The notes beneath the pieces are model-generated. The model made no database searches. It was given only the letters and a program-made list of their open reading frames with translations, and was not told the DNA's origin. Shown here one piece after another: positions 1 through 10,150 of a stretch of 52,030 bases of DNA (the stretch's first letter is position 1; each line of letters starts with the position of its first letter). The translations under genes and the position numbers were made by a program. Source of the DNA: Burkholderiales bacterium Ga0074133 (lineage in GTDB: Bacteria; Pseudomonadota; Gammaproteobacteria; Burkholderiales; Burkholderiaceae_C); contig LNEG01000230.1 in assembly GCA_001464865.1 (NCBI GenBank), forward strand, positions 1-52,030, given 5' to 3'.

Positions 1-291
1 CCACTTGGTTAGCGTTCCACGCCCTGGATAGCCCAGCGCCCTCATGGTGGCAGCGATGCATCGATCATGTGTGAGGTAGTGCTCGATGGCCGCTGCCTTC
101 TGGCCCTGCGAGAACTTCGGCTGCCGACGGGCATATCCCAGCGGCAGGTCGAGCCGCTGCTGATACTCGCGGTACCACCCCTTCAATGCATTCTTGGTTG
201 GGTAACCCAGCTGACGGATGGTCGGGCTGGTGCGTTTGCCGAGCTTGATGTAGAGCTCAACGGCTCGGATTCGGTCTTCGTAGGAATACAT
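1..291 (-). CDS. IS3-family transposase OrfA, 3' end outside window
   Basis: The minus-strand frame from the ATG at 291 is open to base 1 without a stop, giving the first 97 residues of a protein that continues beyond the window. It begins MYSYEDRIRAVELYIKLGKR and contains two helix-turn-helix-like modules, each with a pattern of the type R-x-L-G-Y-P: IRQLGYPTKNALKGWYREY near residues 26-44 and a second, MRALGYPG, near 86-93. This is the DNA-binding OrfA of IS3-type elements, normally made alone or as an OrfAB fusion by frameshifting. OrfB with the DDE active site is not in view, so whether the element is intact is unknown. Confidence 0.8.
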   Translation of the reverse strand, partial: MYSYEDRIRAVELYIKLGKRTSPTIRQLGYPTKNALKGWYREYQQRLDLPLGYARRQPKFSQGQKAAAIEHYLTHDRCIAATMRALGYPGRGTLTKW

Positions 292-326
292 GAACTACCT
301 TCTAGTAGTCCAAGTTTTCGTCCGCA
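1..326 (-). mobile_element. IS3-family insertion sequence, one end only, cut by window edge
   Basis: The segment holds the 5' part of an IS3-type orfA on the minus strand plus a short upstream end. Reading outward from the orfA start, the sequence runs through a stretch ending in TGCGGACGAAAACTTGGA, near 309-326, which looks like a terminal inverted repeat beginning with TG as in IS3 elements. The other end lies outside the window, so the boundary at about 326 is inferred and the target duplication cannot be checked. Confidence 0.6.
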
Positions 327-442
327 CCCCCGTTGAAAAACGCCTGGAGCCGGCGCAGACAGTGTTGTCTTTGTGCAAAAAAAGGAGCAGCTCTCTTGCG
401 CAAAGCAAGGCCCGGGCGTACCTTGATAGACCCTGCACTGCA

Positions 443-820
443 ATGGCGCTACCGCCGACCTTCATGCGCTGGAACAAGCCCAACGTCTGCACCCCCATCG
501 ATGACCCGCTCGGCCGCGACAAGCCGGCGTCGACGGCATGGGTACGCCATCAGGGCCTGGAACGCATACGACAAGCCATGCTCACCAGCCTGGCCGGTGA
601 CACCGGCTGCGAAGTGGCACGCATGAACATCCGCTTGCGCTACGCGGCAGACATTGAAGCGCTGTGGTACCTACGCAATGATCTCTTCAGCATGCTGTCA
701 GTACTGCGTGGCGAAGCCACGGCGCATTCCGCGCTGGAGCAGGTCACCGCGCTGTTTCAGGGACAGTTGCCCACATCCTTGCGTCCCCCGCTGGCACGGA
801 CCCTGCACGCCGCACCCTGA
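443..820 (+). CDS. Small conserved-looking hypothetical protein
   Basis: I do not recognise a named family. The frame from the ATG at 443 (a second ATG is at 464) gives about 125 residues. The protein has no signal peptide or membrane segment. The middle part (MNIRLRYAADIEALWYLRND) reads like a folded alpha-helical domain, with charged and hydrophobic residues alternating. The open frame extends upstream to 290, but that part overlaps the IS end and is probably not coding. No clear Shine-Dalgarno sequence precedes either ATG. It sits between the insertion element and the convergent ldcA. Composition is like that of neighbouring genes, so I judge it real but of unknown role. Confidence 0.55.
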   Translation: MALPPTFMRWNKPNVCTPIDDPLGRDKPASTAWVRHQGLERIRQAMLTSLAGDTGCEVARMNIRLRYAADIEALWYLRNDLFSMLSVLRGEATAHSALEQVTALFQGQLPTSLRPPLARTLHAAP

Positions 821-867
821 GCTGGAGGCCGCAGCGGCCCCCTGCCACCATCCGCGCCGCAGGCTCC

Positions 868-1851
868 CTAGTGCGTGTGCCCCCAATAGATCAGCGCGTC
901 GCGGTCTTCCACCGAGAGTGACACCTTGGCGCCGACCGGCAGCAGCACCTTGGTGGGAACATGCCCGAAGGGCAGGTTGGTCAGCACGGGCGCCTTGATC
1001 TGGGTGCGAAGCCAGTCAACCACCGACTGCAGCTTGTAGCCCTTGTCGTGCGGCGCGAGCTTGAAGCTGGTGAACTGCCCGAGCACCACGGCCTTTTGCC
1101 GGGCGAGCACCCCTGCGTGGAGCAGCTGCGTGAGCATGCGCTCGATACGGTACGGGTGCTCATGCACATCCTCCAGAAACAGCACCCCACCCATTGCGTC
1201 GGGCAGGTAGGGTGTCCCGACGAGCGACGCGAGCACCGAGAGGTTGCCGCCCCAGAGCGTGGCGTCCTTCACATAGACGTCGGGCACAGCGGGCTTGCCG
1301 GTAGTGGCGTGCGGCTTTTCGCGGTGCATGCGCCAGCCCGAGCCTTCGCCGTGGCCACTGAGGAGATCGTCAAAACAGGCTTCCATGATGTCATCAGGCT
1401 CGCCGCCCGCCACGCCAAAGTCCGCCCCCAGGGAAGGCCCGGCCCATGACGTGGCACCGGTCTGGGCGAGCAGCGCCAGCTGGAAGGCAGTGAAGTCACT
1501 CACGCCTACAAAACGGGTGCCCTTCTCGACCGCCTTGGCCACCGCCTTGTACCGGATGCCCCCCAGCAGGCGCGACAGGCCATACCCCCCGCGCGAAATC
1601 AGCGCCACGTCGGCACCGCTGGCCGCAGCCCTGTGGATGGCCGCAAGGCGCGTGGCATCGTCGCCTGCAAAGCGGGTGTGCACAGCCAGCGCATCCGGGT
1701 CCACCTCCACCTGATGCCCCAGGGCCTGCAACCGGGCGATGCCGCGCCGGAAGGCCGGCTTGTCGCGCACCGCGCTCGAAGGCGAGTAGATGTAGATGTG
1801 CTTGGGACCATGGTCGTGGTCGCACTGCGAAGGGTCGTGATCGTGTTGCAA
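868..1851 (-). CDS. ldcA: Murein LD-carboxypeptidase (LdcA/MccF family)
   Basis: This cytoplasmic serine peptidase of family S66 removes the terminal D-alanine from murein tetrapeptides during peptidoglycan recycling. Visible family marks are the IYIYSPSSAV start of the fold, the nucleophile loop SRGGYGLSRLLGG, the glutamate in FLEDVHEHPYRIERML and the histidine near the C-terminus in PFGHVPTK. Before the core is a His/Asp-rich stretch (HDHDPSQCDHDHGPKH), as often seen in Comamonadaceae homologues. The start is uncertain. There is no ATG between the core and the palindromic repeat upstream. I used an in-frame TTG at 1851 (327 residues); the next in-frame ATG is at 2016, inside the repeat (382 residues). 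The repeat may have displaced the original start. Confidence 0.8.
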   Translation of the reverse strand: MQHDHDPSQCDHDHGPKHIYIYSPSSAVRDKPAFRRGIARLQALGHQVEVDPDALAVHTRFAGDDATRLAAIHRAAASGADVALISRGGYGLSRLLGGIRYKAVAKAVEKGTRFVGVSDFTAFQLALLAQTGATSWAGPSLGADFGVAGGEPDDIMEACFDDLLSGHGEGSGWRMHREKPHATTGKPAVPDVYVKDATLWGGNLSVLASLVGTPYLPDAMGGVLFLEDVHEHPYRIERMLTQLLHAGVLARQKAVVLGQFTSFKLAPHDKGYKLQSVVDWLRTQIKAPVLTNLPFGHVPTKVLLPVGAKVSLSVEDRDALIYWGHTH

Positions 1852-1939
1852 AGCGCTCGGGCCGCCGGGGCCCGCTCCATGAATGGGGTGGGCTGCTGCC
1901 GGGTCATGGAAGGGCGACGAGACGCGGGCAGCAGATTTC

Positions 1940-2141
1940 AGAACCTGTTCAAAGCCTTTTTGGAGTTGCACAAGTGCCTTGCCGGGATGGGCTGCTAGGC
2001 GCAACGCGCGGCCCATAGCCCGTGCTATGGGCAAGCGGTGCAACAACGCAGACCGCCCGGCAAGGCGCTTGCCCGAAGGGTTGGAGTGCAATCGGTCGAT
2101 TGAACTCCAATGCAACCTCCAAAAAGGCTTTGAACAGGTTC

Positions 2142-2142
<1 letters not shown>
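1940..2142. repeat. MITE-like palindromic repeat, copy A
   Basis: About 203 bp bounded by near-perfect terminal inverted repeats: AGAACCTGTTCAAAGC at 1940 and its complement ending at 2142, with the match continuing inward for about 26 bp. Inside is a second inverted pair (1969-1985 against 2054-2072) and a perfect central hairpin, GCCCATAGC at 2011-2019 and GCTATGGGC at 2024-2032 with a 4-base loop. It has no transposase frame. Its right end overlaps the stop codon of the TadA-dehalogenase gene and its left end abuts the ldcA N-terminal region. A related copy lies at 19836-20116. Confidence 0.85.
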
Positions 2143-3852
<1,710 letters not shown>

Positions 3853-3923
3853 GCTTTTTGCTCCTTGCCGCAGCGACAGGGCACGACTGTAAGGGAAGCC
3901 CTGTACGCCCTCCTGCCCCCAAA

Positions 3924-3954
3924 GCAAAACGGCCGCACAGGGCGGCCGTTTTGC
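3924..3954 (-). terminator. Rho-independent terminator after the binding-protein gene
   Basis: A perfect 13-bp stem (GCAAAACGGCCGC and its complement) with a 5-base loop lies 21 bp past the stop of the amino-acid binding protein gene. On the minus strand it is followed by TTTGG, a short T tract. Confidence 0.8.
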
Positions 3955-3974
3955 GGGGGACGGAAACTGCCGAC

Positions 3975-5156
3975 TCAATTCAGCGCCACGCGGCTGCCGT
4001 CCTTGAAGGTGTACAGCGTCACGGCGGGCGTGGTGAGCTCGCCCTTGGCAGTGAAGGCGATGTTGGCGGTCACGCCCTTGTAGTCGGCCTTGGCAATGAA
4101 GGGCGTGAACACCTTGGGATCGACCGAGTTGGCGCGCTTCATCGCGTCTGCCAGCACCATGGCTGCGTCGTATGCGTACGGGCTGTAGATCTGGAACTGG
4201 CCCGGAAACTTCGCGTCATAGCGCTTCTTCCAGTCGGCCCCGCCCTGCATCCTGTCCACTGATGCGCCACCCGTGGCGCAGGTCACGTTGCGCAGCGCAG
4301 GCGTCTTGCCCGACAGCTCGGGCAGCTTTTCGGTGCACAAGGCATCGCCGCCAAAAAACTTCACGCCGCCCAGACCCAGCTGCTCCATCTGGCGCAGCAT
4401 GGGGCCGGCCTGCGCATCCAGGCCACCGTAGAACACCGCATCGGGTTTCTTGCTCTTGAGCGACGTGAGGATGGCCATGAAATCGGTGGCCTTGTCGTTG
4501 GTGAACTCCTCGCCCACCACCTTCAGTCCCTTTTGCAGCGCCGTGGCCTTGAACACCGCGGCAACCCCCTGGCCGTAGGCCGTGCGGTCGTCGATGATCG
4601 CCACCGACTTGAGCTTGAGGTGATCGGCCGCAAACAGGGCCAGCGCCGCACCCAGCGCGTTGTCGTTGGCAATGAGTCGGAACGACGTCTTGTAGCCGGG
4701 CTTGGTCAGGTCGGGATTGGACGCAGAGGCCGTGATGTGTGGCAGGCCACAGCGGTCGTACACGGTAGAGGCGGGAATCGACGTGCCCGACTGCAGGTGG
4801 CCCACCACGCCGGCCACCTTCTGGTCACACAGCTTTTGTGCCACGGCGGTGGCCTGGCGCGGGTCGCCCGCGTCGTCTTCGGCAGCGATCTCGAACCGGA
4901 TCTTCTTGCCCGCAATCACCAGGCCCTGCGCGTTCAGATCGTCAATGGCCAGGCGCACGCCGTTTTCGGTGTCCTTGCCGATGTGGGCAATGCCGCCCGA
5001 GACAGGGCCTGCGTGTGCGATGCGCACGGTCTGCACATCCTGGGCAGACACATTGGCCGCCAGCAGCGAGCAGGCTGCCACGGCAGCAGCGGCAGTGGCC
5101 GCGGTACGGGAAAGACGAAGCGGGGAAACGAGGCGCACGGGTTCTCCAGAAAGCAT
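3975..5156 (-). CDS. ABC transporter periplasmic binding protein, branched-chain amino acid type (LivK-like)
   Basis: A 393-residue type I periplasmic binding protein. The N-terminus is a signal peptide with two arginines, an Ala-rich core and a likely cleavage at VSA-QD near residues 37-39. The mature part starts with QTVRIAHAGPVSGGIAHIG and contains GVVGHLQSGTSIPAS and ITASASNPDLT, typical of LivJ/LivK proteins that bind leucine, isoleucine, valine or related ligands. No permease or ATPase genes are adjacent, so it works with a transporter encoded elsewhere or has another ligand. The start could be the ATG at 5156 or a GTG at 5138, which has GGAGA just upstream; both keep the signal peptide. 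A strong terminator follows, so it is probably monocistronic. Confidence 0.88.
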   Translation of the reverse strand: MLSGEPVRLVSPLRLSRTAATAAAAVAACSLLAANVSAQDVQTVRIAHAGPVSGGIAHIGKDTENGVRLAIDDLNAQGLVIAGKKIRFEIAAEDDAGDPRQATAVAQKLCDQKVAGVVGHLQSGTSIPASTVYDRCGLPHITASASNPDLTKPGYKTSFRLIANDNALGAALALFAADHLKLKSVAIIDDRTAYGQGVAAVFKATALQKGLKVVGEEFTNDKATDFMAILTSLKSKKPDAVFYGGLDAQAGPMLRQMEQLGLGGVKFFGGDALCTEKLPELSGKTPALRNVTCATGGASVDRMQGGADWKKRYDAKFPGQFQIYSPYAYDAAMVLADAMKRANSVDPKVFTPFIAKADYKGVTANIAFTAKGELTTPAVTLYTFKDGSRVALN

Positions 5157-5351
5157 GTGTAGCCGCCGCTAGCCCATGGGTGGCCGCAGCGAGGCCCGCA
5201 TCGTAGCCACGCCCGGGGCCTGAATCGGGAAATGCTATGCAAACTTAGCAATTGGCATTTGTCATTACGTTTGCTTATGAAAGAGAACTGAACGGCTGCG
5301 CCGCTATTCCTGCAGCCGCGATGCCCGATAGCCTGACCGGCGGGCCGCTGG

Positions 5352-5357
5352 GATAAT
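5352..5357 (+). promoter_or_regulatory. -10-like GATAAT directly before rlhA
   Basis: GATAAT ends 8 bases before the rlhA ATG and no Shine-Dalgarno sequence is present. If this is the -10 box, transcription would start at or within a couple of bases of the ATG, giving a leaderless mRNA. No good -35 box is visible. Confidence 0.4.
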
Positions 5358-5365
5358 CGCGCCCC

Positions 5366-7369
5366 ATGTCCCTCCTGCCCCACCAGCTCGAACTGCTCTC
5401 GCCCGCGCGCGACGCAGACATTGGCATTGAAGCCATCAACCACGGCGCCGATGCCGTCTACATCGGCGGCCCCGCCTTTGGCGCACGCGCCAGCGCGGGC
5501 AACGACATCCGGGACATCGAGCGCCTGGTGAAGCACGCGCACCGCTTCAACAGCCGCATCTTCATCACGCTCAATACCATCCTGCGCGACGACGAGCTGG
5601 AGGCCGCCCGCCAGATGGCCTGGCAGGTGTACGAGGCCGGGGCCGATGCGCTCATCATCCAGGACATGGGCCTGCTGGAGATCGACCTGCCCCCCATCCA
5701 GCTGCACGCCAGCACCCAGACCGACATCCGCACGCCCGAAAAAGCACGCTTCTTGCAGGACTGCGGCCTCTCGCAGATCGTGCTGGCACGCGAGCTGACG
5801 GTGCAGCAGATTGCCGCCGTGCACAAGGCTCTCGGCCCGGTGGATGCACCCGGCCGTGCCAACATCGAGTTCTTCATCCACGGCGCGCTGTGTGTGGCCT
5901 ACAGCGGCCAGTGCAACATCAGCCATGCGCAAACCGGCCGCAGCGCCAACCGCGGCGATTGCAGCCAGGCCTGCCGCCTGCCCTACCAGGTCACCGACGC
6001 GCAGGGCCGCTTCATTGCGCACGACAAGCACGTGCTGAGCATGAAGGACAACAACCAGAGCGACAACCTGCGCGCCCTCATCGACGCGGGCGTGCGCAGC
6101 TTCAAGATCGAAGGCCGCTACAAGGACATGGGCTATGTGAAGAACATCACCGCCCACTACCGCACGCTGCTCGACGAAATCATTGAAGAGCGCGAGGCAC
6201 AGGGCCGGCCGCTCTCGCGCTCTGCCAGCGGGCGCACCACCTTTACCTTCACGCCCGACCCGCTGCAGAACTTCAACCGCGAGTTCACCGACTACTTCGT
6301 CACCGGCCGCAAGGAAGACATTGGCGCCTTCGACACCCCCAAGAACCCGGGCCAGGCGATTGGCTGGGTGACCAAGGTAGGCCCCGACTTTGTGGAGCTG
6401 GAAGTGAGCGACCCCGCCACCGTGCTGCACAACGGCGACGGCCTTTGCTACTACGACCTGCACAAGGAACTGGTGGGCATGGCCATCAACGTGGCAGAGC
6501 CTGTGTCCGCCCGCAGCGTGGGGCAATGGCGCGTGTATCCGAAAGACCCGATGGATGGCTTCAGGGACCTGCGCAAGGGCACCGAGATCAACCGCAACCG
6601 TGACATGGACTGGGTGCGCACGCTGGAGAAAAAATCGAGCGACCGCCGCATCGGCCTTTGGGCACATCTGAGCGAAACGCCCACCGGCTTCAGCCTGATG
6701 CTGACCGACGAGGACGGCAACGTCGGCCGGGCCGATGTACAGCAGCCGCACCAGAGCGCCACCGATGCGGCCAAGGCCGAAGCCAGCCTGCGCGAGCAGC
6801 TCGGCCGCTTCGGCGCCACCGTGTTTGCGGTCCATGACATTGCGCTGCAGCTGTCGCAGCCCTGGTTTGTGCCCGCCTCGGTGCTCAATGCGCTGCGCCG
6901 CGATGCCGTGGCCGACCTGGAGGCCAGCCGCGCCCGCAACTTTGCCCGCCTGCTGCGTGCCACACCGGTGGAGCCCCCTGCGCCCTACCCCGAAGACACG
7001 CTCTCCTTCCTGGGCAACGTGTTCAACCACAAGGCACACGACTTCTACGTGCGCCACGGCGTGAAGGTGATCGATGCAGCCTACGAGGCGCACGAGGAAG
7101 AAGGCGAAGTCAGCCTCATGATCACCAAGCACTGCGTGCGCTTTTCGATGAGCCTGTGCCCCAAGCAGGCCAAGGGCGTCACCGGTGTGCAGGGCACCAT
7201 CAAGGCCGAACCCTTGATGCTGATCAACGGCAAGGAAAAGCTGACCTTGCGCTTTGACTGCAAGCCCTGTGAAATGCATGTGGTGGGCAAGATCAAGCGC
7301 CAGGTGCTGAACCAGGCCAAAGACATCCCGCTGACCTTCTACAAGGCCCGGCCGCAAAGCGCGCACTGA
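5366..7369 (+). CDS. rlhA: 23S rRNA 5-hydroxycytidine C2501 synthase (peptidase U32 family)
   Basis: A 667-residue member of the U32 family matching RlhA (formerly YdcP), which hydroxylates C2501 of 23S rRNA; E. coli RlhA is about 650 residues. The N-terminal TIM-barrel part begins HQLELLSPARDADIGIEAIN and contains GADAVYIGG. The family signature with four cysteines is clear in GALCVAYSGQCNISHA and GDCSQACRLPY (about residues 178-214) and probably holds an iron-sulfur cluster. Two further cysteines occur at the C-terminus (RFDCKPCEMHVVG). Alternatives within U32 (TrhP/YegQ, UbiU/V) are shorter, so RlhA is preferred on length. It is divergent from the LivK-like gene and 10 bp or more upstream of the P-type ATPase, with which it may be co-transcribed. 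Confidence 0.88.
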   Translation: MSLLPHQLELLSPARDADIGIEAINHGADAVYIGGPAFGARASAGNDIRDIERLVKHAHRFNSRIFITLNTILRDDELEAARQMAWQVYEAGADALIIQDMGLLEIDLPPIQLHASTQTDIRTPEKARFLQDCGLSQIVLARELTVQQIAAVHKALGPVDAPGRANIEFFIHGALCVAYSGQCNISHAQTGRSANRGDCSQACRLPYQVTDAQGRFIAHDKHVLSMKDNNQSDNLRALIDAGVRSFKIEGRYKDMGYVKNITAHYRTLLDEIIEEREAQGRPLSRSASGRTTFTFTPDPLQNFNREFTDYFVTGRKEDIGAFDTPKNPGQAIGWVTKVGPDFVELEVSDPATVLHNGDGLCYYDLHKELVGMAINVAEPVSARSVGQWRVYPKDPMDGFRDLRKGTEINRNRDMDWVRTLEKKSSDRRIGLWAHLSETPTGFSLMLTDEDGNVGRADVQQPHQSATDAAKAEASLREQLGRFGATVFAVHDIALQLSQPWFVPASVLNALRRDAVADLEASRARNFARLLRATPVEPPAPYPEDTLSFLGNVFNHKAHDFYVRHGVKVIDAAYEAHEEEGEVSLMITKHCVRFSMSLCPKQAKGVTGVQGTIKAEPLMLINGKEKLTLRFDCKPCEMHVVGKIKRQVLNQAKDIPLTFYKARPQSAH

Positions 7370-7405
7370 CGCACCGGCGTGCGGCCGCATCCTCCCGCCC
7401 GCCGC

Positions 7406-10078
7406 ATGCCCGCTTCCAACGCCCCCCACCTGCACACCCCCGAGGCCGTCGCCCAGGCCCACGGCGTCGACCCCGACGCCGGGCTGCACGCCGAAGAGGC
7501 CCTGCGCCGCAGCGCCACGCATGGCGCCAACTCGCTGGCAGCAGGGCAGACCCGCCCCTGGTGGCACCTGCTGGCTGACCAGTTCAAGGACTTCATGGTG
7601 CTGGTGCTGCTGGGCGCAGCCGCCATCGCCGGGCTGGTGGGCGAAATCACCGATACCCTGGTCATCCTGGTGATCGTGGTGCTCAACGCCGTCATCGGCT
7701 TTGTGCAGGCCTGGCGCGCAGACCAGGCCATGGCCGCGCTGCGCCAGCTGGCGGCGGCGCACGCGACCGTGCTGCGCAGCGGTGTGGTGCAGGTGCTGCC
7801 GGCCAGCGCGCTGGTGCCTGGCGACATCGTGCTGCTGGAGGCCGGAAACCAGATTCCGGCCGACCTGCGGCTGATCGAGATTGCGCAACTGCAAGTGGAT
7901 GAATCGGCCCTCACCGGCGAATCCGTGACCGTCGCCAAACAGACCGAGGCCCTGGCAGCCGAGGATGTGGGCGCACTGGGCGACCGCACCAACATGGCCT
8001 TCAAGGGCACCACCGCCACGCACGGCCGGGCACGCGGCGTGGTGGTGGCCACAGGCATGCGTACCGAGCTGGGCAAGGTCGCCACGCTGCTGGATGCCGA
8101 CGACCGCAGCACGCCCCTGCAGCTGCGGCTGGCCGCCTTTGGCAAGCGCCTGGCCCTGGCGGTGCTGGGCATCTGCCTGATCATCTTTGTCGTGGGCATC
8201 CTGCGGGGCGAGGCCCCGATGCTGATGGCGCTCACGGCCATCAGCCTGGCCGTGGCCGCCATCCCCGAGGCCCTGCCCGCGGTGGTGACGGTGCTGCTGG
8301 CGCTGGGTGCGCGCCGCATGGTGTCGGTCAATGCGCTGGTGAGGCGGCTGCCGTCCGTCGAAACACTGGGCTCGGTCACCACCATCTGCTCGGACAAGAC
8401 CGGCACCCTCACGCAAAACCGCATGCATGCCGAACTGCTGCTCGCACTCGGCCACACCTGGGTGCCCGGCGATCCGCTGCCCGGCCCCGTGCATGCCGAG
8501 GCGCTGCGCGCGGCAGCGCTGTGCAATGACGCCACGGCGCGCTCTGGCGCTGGCGGCGAGCCCGGCACCGCAGGGCTTGCCGCCGGCTGGCAGGGCGACC
8601 CCACCGAAACGGCGCTGGTGCTGGCCGCGCACGCGGGCGGCCTTGAAAAGACGGTGCTCGATGCTGCCTGCCCGCGGGTTCAGGAGCAGCCCTTCGACTC
8701 GGACCGCAAGCGCATGACCACCTTCCACCAGGCGGCAATGGCCCCGCACCCGGGCCTGGTGGCCTACACCAAGGGCGCGCCTGAATCCGTGCTGCCGCGC
8801 TGCACCCACCAGTGGACGCCTGAGGGCCCCGAGCCCCTGGACGCCGATGCCGTGCTGGCCAGTGCCAGCCGCCTGGCCATGCAAGGGCTGCGCGTGCTGG
8901 CACTGGCCCGGCGCAACCATGCAAAGCTGCCGGACACCAACGACATCGACGCAGTGGAAAGCCAGCTGCAGCTGCTGGGCCTGATCGCGCTCATCGACCC
9001 GCCACGGGCCGAAGCAAAGGCGGCTGTGCGCGACTGCATCGGCGCAGGCATCGTCCCGGTGATGATCACCGGCGACCACCCGGCCACCGCGCGCGCCATT
9101 GCCCACCGCCTGGGCATCGTGCAGGACCCGGGCGCACCCGTGCTGACGGGCGCCGACCTGGCCACCATGGACGATGCTGCGCTGCGGGCCCGGGTGGAGC
9201 AGGTGCGCGTGTATGCCCGTGTGGACCCAGCGCAGAAGATCCGCATCGTCGAGGCACTGCAGGCACAAGGGCACTTTGTAGCCATGACGGGCGACGGTGT
9301 GAACGACGCACCGGCCTTGAAGCGGGCCGATATCGGCGTGGCCATGGGCAAGGGGGGCACCGACGTGGCACGCGAGGCCTCCAGCCTGGTGCTGCTGGAT
9401 GACAACTTCGCCAGCATCGTGGCAGCCGTGCGCGAAGGCCGCCGCATCTACGACAACATCCGCAAGTTTGTGCGCTACGCCATGACGGGCAACTCGGGCG
9501 AGATCTGGACCATCTTCCTGGCCCCGCTGCTCCTGCTGCCGATTCCGCTGCAGCCCATCCACATCCTGTGGGTCAACCTGGTCACAGACGGCCTGCCCGG
9601 CCTGGCCCTGGCGGCTGAACCGGCCGAGCCCGGCATCATGCAGCGCCCTCCGCGCCCGCCGCAGGAAAGCCTGTTTGCACACGGCATGTGGCAGCACATC
9701 CTGGGCGTGGGCCTGCTGATTGGCGGACTGTGCCTGGCCGTGCAGGCCTGGGCGCTGCACACCGGGCGCGAGCACTGGCAGACGATGGTGTTCACGGTGC
9801 TGACCCTGGCGCAGATGGTGCATGTCATCGCCATCCGCTCGGAGCAGCAGCCCCTGTGGCGCATCGGCCTGCTCAGCAACCGGCCCCTGCTGGGCGCCGT
9901 GGTGCTCACGTTCTGCCTGCAGATGGCCACCATCTACGTGCCTGCACTGAATCCGATCTTCAAGACCGAACCGCTGACCCTGGCCGAGCTGGGCGTGTGT
10001 GTGGCAGCGGCGCTGGTCGTGGGGGTCGTGGTCGAGGTGGAGAAGGCCTGGCGCAAGCGCCACCCGCCTTCAGACTGA
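7406..10078 (+). CDS. P-type cation-translocating ATPase, type II (calcium-pump-like)
   Basis: An inner-membrane ion pump of 890 residues from the ATG at 7406 (a GTG at 7379 would add nine). The order is: an N-terminal cation-ATPase domain; two membrane helices; the actuator domain with TGES near residue 170; two helices with the ion-site motif IPEALPAVV; the phosphorylation motif DKTGTLTQNR with D near 330; the nucleotide-binding domain; the hinge GDGVNDAPALKRADIG near 628; and a C-terminal membrane domain with NLVTDGLPGLAL. The PEALP and NLVTDGLP motifs resemble SERCA-type pumps, so calcium or manganese is likely, but the ion cannot be settled from sequence. All catalytic motifs are intact. 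It follows rlhA closely. Confidence 0.88.
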   Translation: MPASNAPHLHTPEAVAQAHGVDPDAGLHAEEALRRSATHGANSLAAGQTRPWWHLLADQFKDFMVLVLLGAAAIAGLVGEITDTLVILVIVVLNAVIGFVQAWRADQAMAALRQLAAAHATVLRSGVVQVLPASALVPGDIVLLEAGNQIPADLRLIEIAQLQVDESALTGESVTVAKQTEALAAEDVGALGDRTNMAFKGTTATHGRARGVVVATGMRTELGKVATLLDADDRSTPLQLRLAAFGKRLALAVLGICLIIFVVGILRGEAPMLMALTAISLAVAAIPEALPAVVTVLLALGARRMVSVNALVRRLPSVETLGSVTTICSDKTGTLTQNRMHAELLLALGHTWVPGDPLPGPVHAEALRAAALCNDATARSGAGGEPGTAGLAAGWQGDPTETALVLAAHAGGLEKTVLDAACPRVQEQPFDSDRKRMTTFHQAAMAPHPGLVAYTKGAPESVLPRCTHQWTPEGPEPLDADAVLASASRLAMQGLRVLALARRNHAKLPDTNDIDAVESQLQLLGLIALIDPPRAEAKAAVRDCIGAGIVPVMITGDHPATARAIAHRLGIVQDPGAPVLTGADLATMDDAALRARVEQVRVYARVDPAQKIRIVEALQAQGHFVAMTGDGVNDAPALKRADIGVAMGKGGTDVAREASSLVLLDDNFASIVAAVREGRRIYDNIRKFVRYAMTGNSGEIWTIFLAPLLLLPIPLQPIHILWVNLVTDGLPGLALAAEPAEPGIMQRPPRPPQESLFAHGMWQHILGVGLLIGGLCLAVQAWALHTGREHWQTMVFTVLTLAQMVHVIAIRSEQQPLWRIGLLSNRPLLGAVVLTFCLQMATIYVPALNPIFKTEPLTLAELGVCVAAALVVGVVVEVEKAWRKRHPPSD

Positions 10079-10150
10079 GCCAGGGACGGAGCGGCGGGGC
10101 CTGAAGGGATCAAGCAGGTGCCCGCCTGCTGGCCCGATCCATCCATCCTT

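Noticed and set aside
4934-10063. A 1709-codon open frame on the minus strand opposite rlhA and the ATPase
   Set aside because: It is the antisense of two clear genes. The His/Gly/Ala-rich, low-complexity product and GC-rich codon bias explain the lack of stops.
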